Shown in pieces: positions 32,365-44,390 of a stretch of DNA of 64,000 bases; positions within the stretch are counted from its first letter, which is position 1, and each line of letters starts with the position of its first letter. Under the pieces are notes generated by a model, which saw only the letters and a list, made by a program, of their open reading frames with translations, was not told where the DNA came from and did not search any database. Origin of the DNA: Salvia splendens. Its lineage: Eukaryota; Streptophyta; Magnoliopsida; Lamiales; Lamiaceae. The position numbers and the translations under genes were made by a program. Location of the stretch: positions 5,064,172-5,128,171 of the forward strand of contig NC_056033.1 of the NCBI RefSeq assembly GCF_004379255.2, given 5' to 3'.

Positions 32365-34396
32365 GGGTGTCCACGGTGGTAATAGCCCAGCAATAGCCCA
32401 GCCATAATCCAGCCACAATCCAGCCACAAACTCCTCCTGCCACGTCATCAATACTAAAAATCCTCCTGCCACATCAGAAATAGCCCAGCCATAGCCTAGC
32501 CATATCATAAATAGCCCAGCCACATCAATAGCCACATCACTAATAACACAATATACGGAATTTAATTTACGAGACATATACGGGAAACATTAATAATACT
32601 ATTTTAATTTTAAAAAAAGTACAATATATTAAAAAAGTACAATAAATTTAGAAAAGTACTAAAATTTTTAAAAAGTACATTAATAATAAAATTTACATTA
32701 GAGTTCAGTACATTTTACAAAATTACATAAATAAAAAAAACTAACTCCGAGTAGTCCTCCGCGCCCATAACTCTTCAATTAAATCCTTTTGGAGTCGAAT
32801 ATGAGCTTCCGTTTGACGCATGTCGGCATGTGCTTGGAGGAGGCCGGCTTCATCGTGAGGTACCCCACTCCGTGCGTTGGGGACGGCCACGCCGTGGCTT
32901 GGACCGGCTTCATTATCTTCGTTGGCCCAATCCGTCAGTTGTACACCTTCATCTTCGACAATCATGTTGTGCATGATAATACAGGCGTACATTATATCAG
33001 CAATGCAGTCGACGTGCCACAAACGCGTTGGACCCCTAACCGCCGCCCATCGAGCCTGGAGCACACCAAATGCGCGCTCCACGTCCTTGCGCGCGGACTC
33101 CTGCCGTGCCGCAAAGTAGGCCTTCTTCTCATCTCCTGGGCATCGGATCGTCTTCACAAAGACGGGCCACCTAGGGTATATCCCATCCGCCAAGTAGTAG
33201 CCCATATCATGCCGGTTGCCGTTGGCGACAAAACTGATGGCCGGACCGACGCCCTGGCACTGCTCGTTGAATAGGAGCGACGAGTTGAGGACGTTTAGGT
33301 TGTTGTTCGAACCGGCTATCCCAAAATACGCATGCCAAATCCACAGCCGGTAATCAGCTACGGCCTCGAGGATCATCGTGGGATTCTTTCCCTTGTAGCC
33401 TGTCGTGTAGAACCCCTTCCAGGCAGCGGGACAGTTCCTCCACTCCCAATGCATACAATCTATGCTGCCTAACATTCCCGGGAACCCATGCTGCTCCCCA
33501 TGCATCCTCAGCAGATCCCGGCAAACTTCGCGGGTAGGCTTGCGGAGATACTGATCACCGAATACTTCAATCACGGCTTGACAGAAATACTTCAAACATT
33601 CCAGGGAAGTCGTCTCACCGATGTGGAGGTACTCGTCCCACATGTCTGCCGCGCCGCCGTAAGCCAACTGCCGGATTGCCGCAGTGCACTTTTGAATTGG
33701 TGTGTGGCCGGGTTTGCCAGCAGCATCGTGCCTGAAGCGGAAATACAGATATCGCTGCTCCAAGGCGTTAACAATACGCATAAACATGGCTCTGCTCATC
33801 CTAAAACGTCGCCTGAAAATGTTGGCGTTGAACCGCGGCTCCTCTGCGAAGTAGTCTTCGTATAGGCGCTGATGTGCAGCTACGTGATCACGATCAATCG
33901 CTTGTCGGCGATGGACAACTGGCCGAGGTCGAGGTACCGCCGGCTGCAAGGCTCTTTGCATCCATTGGTCTATCCCGCGGTTGGTATATGCCTCAAACGC
34001 TTCGGCCATTCTACGTTCGTACTCCTCAGCGTCCCCCCACTACCTCCACTACCATCACCCGCGTTACTCATTTCTCGGTGTTGATCTTGTATAGAAATTA
34101 AGATAGAGAGAGTACTCGTTAATACAAGTGGTGCGAATGAAAATGAAGTGCAAATCGCATATATATAGTGTCGGGAAAATTTAAAAAAAAAAAAACCGCT
34201 GGGCGATGCGCTGGACGATCCCAACGCTGCAATGGCGCCGAGCGGATCGCCCAGCGCCCGTCGACCGCCTAGCGCTAAGCGATTTTTAATTCCGAAAAAC
34301 CGCTCGGCGGTTTTCGGAGGCTGCAATGGTTCGCCTAGCGACCGCCTAGCGCCGGCGCTCGGCTAGGCGGTGCGCTAGGCGCCATTGTGGATAGCC
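32365..34396 (-). mobile_element. PIF/Harbinger element B carrying a transposase
   Basis: Termini gggtgtccacggtgg and (reversed) ggctatccacaatggcgcc are inverted and flanked by TAA (32362-32364, 34397-34399). The 2032-bp element has a transposase gene on the minus strand, a TATA-like tatatata at about 34159-34166 upstream of it, and a GC-rich subterminal array (gctaggcggtgcgctaggcg near 34361-34381). It contains no ORF1. It is inserted into the MULE at 31461-34610. Confidence 0.9.
32741..34009 (-). CDS. PIF/Harbinger transposase (HARBI1-like nuclease)
   Basis: The open frame of 422 residues contains the DDE_Tnp_4-type blocks: FRRRFRMSRAMFMRIV, GSIDCMHWEWRNCP (D184), GYKGKNPTMILEAVADY, FGIAGSNNNLNVL, YYLADGIYPRW (D275) and ARKDVERAFGVLQARW (E311). 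The usual Asp in SNND is Asn (N237) here; whether that is catalytic or only conserved depends on alignment. An upstream ATG at 34072 gives MSNAGDGSGGSGG in another frame. A one-base change in the C6 run at 34033-34038 would connect it to DAEEYERRMAEAFEA, so the true N-terminus is probably lost by frameshift. The function is cutting and joining element ends at TNA targets. Confidence 0.88.
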   Translation of the reverse strand: MAEAFEAYTNRGIDQWMQRALQPAVPRPRPVVHRRQAIDRDHVAAHQRLYEDYFAEEPRFNANIFRRRFRMSRAMFMRIVNALEQRYLYFRFRHDAAGKPGHTPIQKCTAAIRQLAYGGAADMWDEYLHIGETTSLECLKYFCQAVIEVFGDQYLRKPTREVCRDLLRMHGEQHGFPGMLGSIDCMHWEWRNCPAAWKGFYTTGYKGKNPTMILEAVADYRLWIWHAYFGIAGSNNNLNVLNSSLLFNEQCQGVGPAISFVANGNRHDMGYYLADGIYPRWPVFVKTIRCPGDEKKAYFAARQESARKDVERAFGVLQARWAAVRGPTRLWHVDCIADIMYACIIMHNMIVEDEGVQLTDWANEDNEAGPSHGVAVPNARSGVPHDEAGLLQAHADMRQTEAHIRLQKDLIEELWARRTTRS

Positions 34397-34610
34397 TAAG
34401 AAAGAGAAGAAGGTTTGTTTTAAATTCATAAATAGGTCAAAATTGGCTTAAACAGCCGTTGACCATTTAATATTAACGGTGTCATCCATTTTGGACTGAT
34501 TTTTATCCGATTTCAAATGTATAGGACCGAATAATTCAAAACGTAATGTTTATGACCAAAATCGTAAAAATGATATTTTATATATTTAAGATCATAATTG
34601 ACCTTTACTC

Positions 34611-35796
34611 TTTATTTTACCGGATCACCTTTTCGAACAGTTGCACACATATATAGAATGTAATAAAATGTACTACAAATATGAGGGCTCGAAATATTTG
34701 AATCCATTTATCAAATAAAAATCCAACGAGTGAACTAGACATATCTTATTAGTTTTGTGACTGAAAATGCCTAATTGTCGATTATAACAAATCTTTCAAC
34801 TGAATTTGCAATTATAGTATGACTTGTAAACACTGTAGCTGCAATAAAATATTTTTTCAATTTTTTAAATTGTAATACCATTCGACGTTAAGACAATTAG
34901 AATGTTGGGATCGCGTGTACACAGCCAAGATATTATAATAGTACCATAAATCATTATATACTATGTTACGTACTACGCTTTGGATCTATAAAATAAAATC
35001 TCATTCTATTATTTTGAAATATTCATAATTTAAAGTCTCAGTTTGCTATTTTCACATTTCTTAAAACTAGACTGAGGATGTCATGATTATAGAAAAAAGG
35101 ATATAATGTAACTGTAAATTTTGTTCATATATATCGATGGGAGGTTATGTTACCTTTGACAATTAACCCTTAGTCATCCTATATAAAAAATAAAATACGC
35201 TTATCTAAAATAAAATTGGTGATTAATTGAAGCTTGTAGCTTAAATAGCCCAAATTTGATAAAATACTCCATATCTTTTGGTTTTTGCACCAAAAAAATT
35301 GCCGATTTTCAATTATGATAATAAGATCCCTACAATCTTACGTCATTCATAGAAGGGTAGAATCGTTATTTAAGAGGATGATTGGCCCAGACGCGGCAGC
35401 CCGTATTCAATTGGAGGGCAACACTTGTAAATTGAACAACTCAGTGTAAACTCACCGAGCACAGCACATTCCTCCTCACTCCTGCCCGTTTTCCTCGGGC
35501 AGATGCTGAAGTTCGCTCCGCGTCTCATTCTTCACTCTCAACAAACACAGTTTTCAATTGTCCTTCGCAATCTCCAGCAAAAAGTTCAATTCCGAAATTC
35601 TCAAATCTAAATATGCACACGTATTATGCACATTAATATTCTGATACGACTTGACTGAGTCGTTTGAGTGTGTGTATATATAGTATATAACTATATATGA
35701 TTGCAGGGCACACATTGTTGGCAATTTGTGAAGGTGTGGAGAATCAGTTCGTTTAGACTTTAGATTTCTCCGATTGTGGATTTCAGGAACGTGAGA
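34611..35796. other. AT-rich spacer and NAD-ME promoter
   Basis: No gene seen. 35440-35560 (cacagcacattcctcctcactcc, ttcactctcaac) looks like a leader region. The start codon follows at 35797, and an intron may lie in the 5' UTR. Confidence 0.4.
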
Positions 35797-38700
35797 ATGT
35801 GGAGAGTGGCGCGATCTGCTGCGTCGAGCCTCCGCCAGTCGCGGCGACGGATGTCGACAGAGATACCGGGACCGTGTATTGTGCACAAGCGCGGCGCTGA
35901 TATTCTACACGATCCTTTGTTTAACAAGGTTCGTTTTATCTGTTTCATTTTGTTTTCTAGCTTCTTTTTCTGTTATTGAGCTCTTCGGTTGCTGGCGTCA
36001 TTTGATCCTATTGGCAGATAAGATGTGGTATTTCCAAATATCATGCAGTGAAATACTAAAAGCCTAAGTTACTTGATATTTTCCTGGTTTAGGAGCATTA
36101 TCAATCCTACGATGAGGCAAAGAACTAAATATTAAGAAATCATATATGAATTGAAACTTTTCCATAGTAATTAATTACTACTCTATAACAATTAAAATTT
36201 CAAACAATCAGGACACAGGTTTCCCTTTGACGGAAAGAGATAGGCTTGGACTACGTGGTCTGCTTCCACCACGAGTGATATCATTTAAGCAACAATATGA
36301 GCGTTTCAGTAAGTTCGCTAATTCTGTGCCTCTATTAAAGTGGTAGATTTTGACTGCTTGTTCTTCATTTTCATTTTCTGTTGCTGCAGTTGCCTCCACC
36401 AATGCTTCTAAATGAAAAGTTATCTGATGTTGTTTTTTGTTCTTTTAGATTAGGACATAGTGTAGTAACGATTCTAATGAATGTTTTCTGAACTTTTTTT
36501 AGTCATAAGTACATTTTGTCAACCCTAAATTTATCATGAAGGAAAAGGATTAGAAGTCGTGCGATATTTACGTATGCATTTTCCATAGCAACCTTATTGT
36601 TTGAGTTAAATAATCACATTGGGAAATTTGTAAATCTAGTTGCTGAATTGAATTATGGTTTTCTGGTTTATAAGTTGTATCTGTATAGGTGTTATTTGTT
36701 CAATGTATGCAGTTTGGGGTGATTGATTTTCCATGTAATCATTAAGTTAGTTTTGCGTCCTATTACTGAGGTTTTGACTCTTGAAATTTTTATTCTCTTC
36801 TTTCTTTTCTGGTATTGTTAGTGGACTCATATAGATCCCTGGAAAGAAATACCCAAGGTCAACCAGATAATTTTGTTTCCCTTGCAAAATGGAGAATTTT
36901 GAACAGGCTTCATGACAGAAATGAAACATTATACTACCGAGTAAGTTTGCGGACCCACTGCTTATATGGATGATAAACATATCGTAAAGCATTAACTGGA
37001 TGGTCTTCATTCTACCATGTAGGTACTGATTGACAACATCAAGAACTTTGCTCCGACTATATATACTCCCACAGTAGGATTGGTATGTCAAAACTATTCA
37101 GGGTTGTTTCGGCGTCCACGTGGAATGTATTTCAGTGCCAAAGATAAGGGGGAGATGATGTCAATGATCTATAATTGGCCTGCGCGGCAGGTATCATGTC
37201 AAACTTAGATGCAATCTTGCTTGTGTTATTGTGTAAGTACAGAGTAATATTAACATGATTTTTTTATGCAGGTTGATATGATTGTGCTGACAGATGGTAG
37301 TCGTATTCTTGGTCTTGGTGATCTTGGAGTTCAGGGAATCGGTATTCCAATTGGGAAACTTGACATGTATGTTGCCGCTGCTGGTATCAACCCTCAAAAG
37401 GTATGTCCAGCATGCTTCCTGTTTCCATTTGTCAATGGATGACTGAAGACTTAGAGTTAGCATGCATACCCGGTGGTTCTGCAAAATTATCATATCTTGT
37501 TTATAAGTTTATACTATCAAGTAAACTATTATGCAGGATCCTTTTTTATAGTAGTATATTTTGATTATTAGTGGTTACCTGCATATGCGTTTATCAATTT
37601 GTATGTACTTTTAGCTATAAATATTTGGTTCATGTTACAGAAGTCAGCATATACTTAATAAACAATAATAATAACATTCACAATTTAGCATTACAGATTA
37701 CGCTAGATGGTTTTTGGCTTCGCTGACTATTTTTTTAACTGTCTGCTTGCTGTATCTTCTGTTATTTGTAATCTTACACTTTTCTTATTATATTTGGTTT
37801 TCAGATATTGCCAGTTATGCTTGATGTGGGCACTAACAATGAAAAGCTACTTGCTGATGGACTCTGTGAGTTTTCTTATTTTAAGCTTACTTATATCTTC
37901 TGTTTCATTTACTACTTAATTAGTTATATGATTTCCTCTTTTTTTTTGGTTGGAAGTAATTTTAATCTTCAATGTTCTCAATATCTAAATGTAATTTCCT
38001 TACTATGCTTCCAAATGATTATCTCATTTTCAGAAAAGATGCATCAAGACAAGTAAAAGTTTTGTAATATCGAGAGTTTCATTTTAGTTTACCTGAAGAT
38101 ATTTCACAGATCTAGGACTCAGACAACATAGACTGGAAGGAGATGAATATTTGGCGATTGTTGATGAGTTCATGGAAGCTGTTCATGCACGTTGGCCAAA
38201 GGCAATTGTTCAGGTCTTTGTATTTAAAACGTTTGTTTCAAAGATAATCTGGTCAAATGCATACTTACAATTTATTATTGGAACTAACTTCACAGTTTGA
38301 GGATTTTCAAATGAAGTGGGCTTTTGAGACACTAGAACGTTACCGCAAGAGGTTTTGCATGTTCAATGATGACGTACAGGTAAACTGCAACCAAATCCAC
38401 TTTATATAACCACATGAAAAGTATATTAAAGAAGATGTTCCTTAAAGTGAAGCTTGAATAGATGTTCTCATGCCTGGCTTCAAAAACTACAGGGAACAGC
38501 TGGTGTTGCTTTGGCTGGGCTACTTGGTTCGGTTAGGGCACAAGGACGACCTTTGACAGATTTTGCAAACCAAAAAATTGTCGTGGTTGGGGCTGGAAGG
38601 TAGCTTATGGTCTTTGGTTTAATATCATCTGTCTGTCTACAACAATGTTCCAGAAACTTTATGATCTATTGGCAGGTTTTTCTTTATTTCTTATTCCAAA

Positions 38701-41484
38701 CTCGGAATTGCAGTGCAGGACTTGGTGTTCTTAAGATGGCATTACAGGCTGTATCTAGTATGGCTGGACCCGATGCTGATCCTCAATTTTTCCTTCTTGA
38801 CAAAGATGTATTGACTAAGATCTTTAAGACATGATGAGTTATTGTTATCTCCACTGAAAAAATGATAGGAGTATATTTTAAATTTGGCTGTTTAAGTGGT
38901 GGTTGGTTACTGGTCAGCGAAATAGTGAACACAAAGAAAAGGGGGGTGGGGGTTTGAATATCTTTATGTGAACTTGTCTAAATGTTTTCTCTTTTCTTTT
39001 ATAATTTTTAACCATGTACATTTGCAGGGTCTCATAACAAAAGAAAGAAAATGCATTGACCCTGCAGCTACCCCATTTGCGAAATCTCAAGGCGAAACTA
39101 AGGAGCTTGGACTTTGTGAGGGTTCCAGTTTGCTTGAAGTAGTAAGTCTTCTCTGAAAATTTCTAACCTTTATATCCTCTAGAGAGGATTGATGACTCTT
39201 AAAAGCTAGTAGGTAGAATAACACTCTTTATTCTTTTTTATGTTTCACCTGCAATTTTTTTGCATCTATTTATAATTGAAGCATTCTGATGATGGTGCAG
39301 ATTAGAAAGGTTAAGCCACATGTGCTTCTTGGTTTATCTGGAGTTGGTGGTGTCTTCAGTGAAGAGGTTTACTCTCAATTCCTAGAATTGACTACCTATG
39401 TGTTTCATCACCTTGGATTGTTTATGCGCCTAGTGTGTTTCATGCACCTTAGATTGTCTACCTGTCTCTGAAATACAACTTCAGTGTTCTCCTCAGGAAC
39501 ACTTGGTCGATCTTTATTTGACAAAATGATCTGAAAAGCGATAATGCATATGCTGTTTGGTTCCAAGAAAACCTGAAAATTAGCATTATAGGTCATAAAC
39601 CCTTCTGTTTCACTCATATATTATTACTTCATGGTATCATTTGGCTGCATATGACCACTCTTCATTCGAAGCCATTTAGCTTTTTTGACCTATGTGATAA
39701 TCCACCCCCCCCCAATACTGATTCATCTCCTGCTTTAATATTTCTCACTTTATCCGTCCAACCTTGTTTCTGCCTGCCTTTTTGATGGTTTTTGTCTGGA
39801 AGGATTGATTCGTGGTTTTTGTCTGGAAGGGTTGATTCTATCCTTATTAAAGTTAATTAAGCCAGCCATTTATATTTTTCGAAAGTAATTGGATTCTTTT
39901 TTCATTTGTTGATCTTGTAATCAGATTCTACAGGCCATGAAAAGTTCAGACTCCATTAAACCTGCTATTTTTGCAATGTCTAATCCTACATCAAATGGTT
40001 TGCTTTTGCTACTTTAGATCTTTCCTATACTCATACTATGTGCATGAAGAGATGAATAGTAGTATTTGCTCTATGGCACAGCTGAATGCACGGCTGAGGA
40101 GGCTTTCAAACATGCTGGCGAAAATATTGTCTTCGCAAGTGGAAGCCCTTTCGATAATGTTGATTTAGGTATTAACTTTTGAAATGTATTTAAAACTTTG
40201 AGCTATTCCCTCAACCCCTATGATAGTTGGTTGCATTAGTTTCTTTCCATTGTGTCTCAGGGTTTGGGTAGTACTAATAATCACTACTCCCTCCGTCTGC
40301 CATTAGTAGTCCTATTTCATGACGGCACGGATTTTAAGAAATGTTAAGAAAAGTGGATGGAAAAAAATTAGTGGAATATGAGTCTCATTTGTATATATTA
40401 ATTTTAAATGAAATGTGAGAGGAATTAATTAGTGGAATGTGGGACCCTATTACCAGGACTCTTATTCGCGGACGGAGGGAGTATGTAGTAGTGTTGTGAT
40501 TTATGCCAATTTGTTTTGATTTTTCAGGGAATGGGAAGACAGGGCATGTGAATCAAGCAAATAACATGTACCTCTTCCCCGGGTATGACTGTGTCGGGAA
40601 ATATATGCGCCTCATCTTTTACTGTTTTATGAGTTCTAATTCCTAACATTGTGGTTCTACTACATATCTAGAATTGGCTTGGGAAGTCTTCTCTGTGGTG
40701 CTCGTATAATAACCGACGGTATGCTGCAAGCCGCTGCTGAGTGGTAAGCTTCGAGACATGATATCTTTATTCATTAACGTGGCCCATTGATTCCATAATC
40801 AAATGCTTAATCAGAACAAATGGGATACTTTTTTCATATAAATATCTTATTCGAGGTTGTTCCTGCAGCCTTGCTTCATACATCACAGACGAAGAAATTC
40901 AAATGGGCATTCTGTATCCATCCATTGATAGGTGCGCAAGTGTAACAAGGAATCATCATCTTTACATTGGTTCACATTGTATATGCTATATTCCATGGGG
41001 GTGTTTCTTTCCACAACTGTTGCTGAATCTATAGTTTTGTGTGTTCAGTATAAGGGATATCACAGCTGAGGTTGGAGCTGCAGTTGTGAGGGCAGCCGTG
41101 GCTGAGCGTGTCGCAGATGGACGCGGCGTGGTGGGCCCCAAAGATTTGAAATACATGTCAAAGGTATGTGAGGATGAGCCAAAATTTCACATAATTTTTC
41201 TTGATTCAAATTTCTATTAATCTATTTCCTCAACTCACTTTACTGGATTAACCCAAAGTAAAACTCAGCATCCCTACCCAAGCTATGTTAAGCTTCTAGA
41301 TGAGATGCACAAGATAAGATATGATTTAGTCATAATCTCAGTGGTCATACCTAAATGTAGAAAATAAGTTGATAATAATATCTAACGTCGATATAATTAA
41401 TGTGGGATGCAGGAACAGATAATCACGTATGTGAAGGACAACATGTGGTTCCCTGTCTATAGCCCTCTTGTGCACAAAAAGTGA
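35797..41484 (+). CDS. NAD-ME2: Mitochondrial NAD-dependent malic enzyme, 59-kDa isoform type, 19 exons
   Basis: Nineteen GT-AG exons give 603 residues: 35797-35928, 36212-36308, 36822-36940, 37023-37190, 37272-37400, 37805-37865, 38110-38213, 38296-38379, 38493-38599, 38714-38807, 39028-39141, 39301-39366, 39925-39997, 40082-40168, 40528-40582, 40672-40743, 40869-40931, 41049-41163, 41413-41484. It oxidatively decarboxylates malate to pyruvate with NAD in the matrix. The N-terminus [19 protein letters not shown] is an Arg/Ser-rich mitochondrial presequence. Family motifs follow: [79 protein letters not shown], the Rossmann loop IVVVGAGSAGLG, FAMSNPT, and YSPLVHKK at the end. [16 protein letters not shown] points to the 59-kDa (NAD-ME2, beta) rather than the 62-kDa type. 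The plant enzyme normally works as a heteromer of both. Confidence 0.95.
40287..40481. mobile_element. Stowaway-like MITE inside an NAD-ME intron
   Basis: Left ctccctccgtctgcc and right gcggacggagggag are inverted termini flanked by TA (40285-40286, 40482-40483). The 195-bp element fills about half of the intron between 40168 and 40528 and leaves both splice sites intact. Confidence 0.88.
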
Positions 41485-42800
41485 TGTGTTCCTTTTCTCT
41501 TTTAGTTTTTAGATGATTATTTGTGCAGCACTTGTGAGAAAATTGACTGCAAATTAGTAGTAGTATCTTATGCATCCATAACAAAACCCCACAAAACCGT
41601 AATACAATAAACACCAACAACAATCAGTTTACATAAATCATATCATACCTTAAATATTCCTAGTCTCAGAACTTACTTCTTAATTCATCTTCATTATGTG
41701 TACATGTTTGCTTGCTTTGATTAAAAGTATGATCGTGGTTGTGGATGTCCTTAGAGAGAAGCATAGCAATTACTAGTAATTACCATTTGCCAACCACCAT
41801 GTTGGAATCTGAACATATTTAGCAAAGACAAGTACTTGTGTATAGATGAGAGTTCCAATTTTCATTCCAATTTGACTGAACGGATAATATTTGATATTTA
41901 AAGTAATATTTATCCTAAAAATTTAATACCAGTTGTAACAAATCTAGCGACTTAAATGTGAGTGTTTGTATAATGGAAGCATGGCAGAGTTTTGGAAAAT
42001 CGTAGAAGCATGGCACTGTTTTGGAAAATTGTGACTTCCTATTTTTAGGAAGAAAAATAAGGCTTTTGAAGCTAAGTAGCACAACTTGATTGAACCAATA
42101 AAATGAATTGTAATTGAAGTTTTAATAATATAAAAAATATTTCAATTGTTTCCTTAATTCTACTATTTAATTTTACAATTAATATTAATATTTAAAAATT
42201 TAAATAACTATTACAACGATCATTTCCCAAACAAACAAACAAACACACAAAAATCTGCATATCACATTTCATCAACACAAATACACAATACACTACACAT
42301 ATTTTTATACAATTCACACACTCGCGTACACTGGCAAAAACTATTCAAAAATATACAGAAAAATGTAATGTATATATTTTAAAAATATATTCGATTAACA
42401 ATTAATGCTAATTTTAGTAAATTTTTGACCAATTAAGGGAAATTTAGAATTGAAATGCAATTTTACATTAAATTTTCTAATTTTATCAAACAAAGTATAT
42501 AAAAAATTAAATTATTACAATTTCAAGTTGTATTCCATAGATTTCAATTCTATAAACTTTCAATTCCATAAGTTTATCTCTTTTTTTATTCGTGACCATG
42601 CATACATAGGCTGGAAAACTTCTTGAGTAGTGAAACAGATATGCATATGTCCCCATCACCCCTTACTACATTGTCAATAGTGTTATTTGAACGTATTGCA
42701 AATATTATATATTTACTACTCCTATTCCACACGTAGTTAAGTTTAATACACTCTAGCTCCGTCCATTCGATACACTCTAGTTTAAATATTATATATTTAC

Positions 42801-43074
42801 TTCCTCTATCCTCAAATAATAAATAAATTTGTAAATGACACAAATTAATAAAGAAAGAGAGAGATCGAGAAAAAAGTAAGAGACAAAAAAATATAGTGGA
42901 AAAGTAAATGAAAGAGGTATATTCTCTATTTACCTTATTCCTCTGTCCTCAAATAATAAATAAATTTGTAAATGACACATATTAATAAAGAAAGAGAGAG
43001 ATGAGAAAAAAGTAAGAGATGGAAAAAGATAGTGGAAAAGTAAATGAAAGAGGTATATTCTCTATTTACCTTAT
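42801..43074. repeat. 137-bp tandem duplication
   Basis: Units 42801-42937 and 42938-43074 begin ttcctctatcctcaaata and ttcctctgtcctcaaata and end tattctctatttacctta. They differ by only a handful of substitutions and small indels. The words resemble the ends of Stowaway-like MITEs (cctctgtcctcaaataat), so this may be a MITE piece that was copied in place. Confidence 0.85.
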
Positions 43075-43390
43075 CAAAAAGTGAAATATACCATTTTCTT
43101 AAATTAACAGATTCCAAAGGGAAAAGGTATATAGAAAGGTAAACTGTTTTCTAAAATAAAATAGAGTGAACTATATAAAATGTCTCTGACGTTTTCATTT
43201 GTTACACTGCAGACCCCTGACAAAAAAAATATCGCCACAAGACTCTGGCCTTAAACATAATCACATATCATGTTTTTTCTGACTAAAATACCCTTTAGCC
43301 CTAAAAGGGCATCATAGGCATATCAAATGGAAATCTACAGTGACGGCCTGCAAGCTGCACTGCATGTACTGCTGATTATTGTTCCCCTGC

Positions 43391-43454
43391 CGATATTTGA
43401 CATTGTAACCTGTAAATGAAAGACGATATTTGACATTGTAACCTGTAAATGAAA
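43391..43454. repeat. 33-bp tandem repeat, 2 copies
   Basis: The unit starts cgatatttgacattgtaacc and ends at gtaaatgaaa. The copies start at 43391 and 43424, with no difference seen. Confidence 0.8.
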
Positions 43455-44390
43455 ATTTTAATGCATGCAATTTTTAAAGTACTAGTTAATAAAATATTTT
43501 GAGAAATATGAGAGGAGAATTTGATTTCCTTGTTTTGAGACGTGTCATATTTATGTTTCACCTAGTATGACTAATGCATTTTTAAAGAATGCTGAGTAAT
43601 CATATTAAGTCGGTTGTTGCTTTTCCAAAAAAAAAGATGGATTAATTTTTCTATTAGCATACGCACATTTACTCTGCTACACATATATGTCATATCCGAA
43701 AATAAAAATAAATAAAAAGAAAGAGAAAGGTCTCATTCACATGAGATAATAGGATTGGTGAAGGTAAGATTTGAATACTTATTTAATAAACTATTGAGTC
43801 ATATACATGTGGATTTATTTAGAATCAGTGATGATATTAGTGAAAATACATGAACTAATGCACGTTTTTTTATTAATGTTTTTACTAATTATATTTTGAT
43901 CCTACTATGTATGTTAGTTTTTTTACCAATTACACATGCAATTAGTAAATTGGAGTATGTGAGTACCCTTTTCCAAATAAATATATATAAATATTAGTCA
44001 AACATACTTGTTGATTTAGACGTATATGCATATGCTTATATATATATAGTTGATTTGATAAATTGTTATTTTTCTATTCATATTGATATTATGATATGCG
44101 TCTTTTGAGATATATACATATAATAGAAGCTATAATTGTGTGCATATATGTGAGAATATAATCTTCTTCTCACTTCGTAACTAACTGTTTCTGACTGATG
44201 ACAACATTACATGTATATTAGTATATGGATAGAGTGACAATAGAGTAGTAAAACTGAAATTTAATCCAGAAATATGACTTATCATTAGTCGCATAATTTT
44301 TGGTGATGCGGTAAAAAGGAATACACGTGATTAGATTGGCGTGATTTTGGGGATGATACATTGCATATGATATTACATAATTGTATTCGT

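Larger units (their letters stand above)
31461..34610. mobile_element. MULE with captured sequence, containing PIF element B
   Basis: Long terminal inverted repeats of about 190 bp (31461-31654 and 34420-34610) share words such as cattacgttttgaatt, gaaatcgg, cagtccaaaat, ggtcaacggct and atttatgaatttaaa. Flanking 9-mers are tctatctta (31452-31460) and tttatttta (34611-34619), matching at 7 of 9, as expected for a worn MULE target duplication. The interior holds a GC-rich coding-like fragment (31690-32330), then the nested PIF element B. No mudrA-type transposase is present, so this is a Pack-MULE-like element. Confidence 0.75.
41485..44390. other. AT-rich intergenic DNA
   Basis: No gene recognised in this 2.9-kb stretch beyond the NAD-ME 3' UTR (to about 41650). 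It includes two tandem duplications listed separately and simple AT-rich runs. Confidence 0.45.

Noticed and set aside
32789..33274. Plus-strand ORF of 161 codons over the PIF transposase
   Set aside because: Antisense to the transposase, with no recognisable motif.
42901..43454. Short direct repeats considered as a CRISPR-like array
   Set aside because: Two-copy head-to-tail duplications with no spacers, in a plant nuclear sequence.
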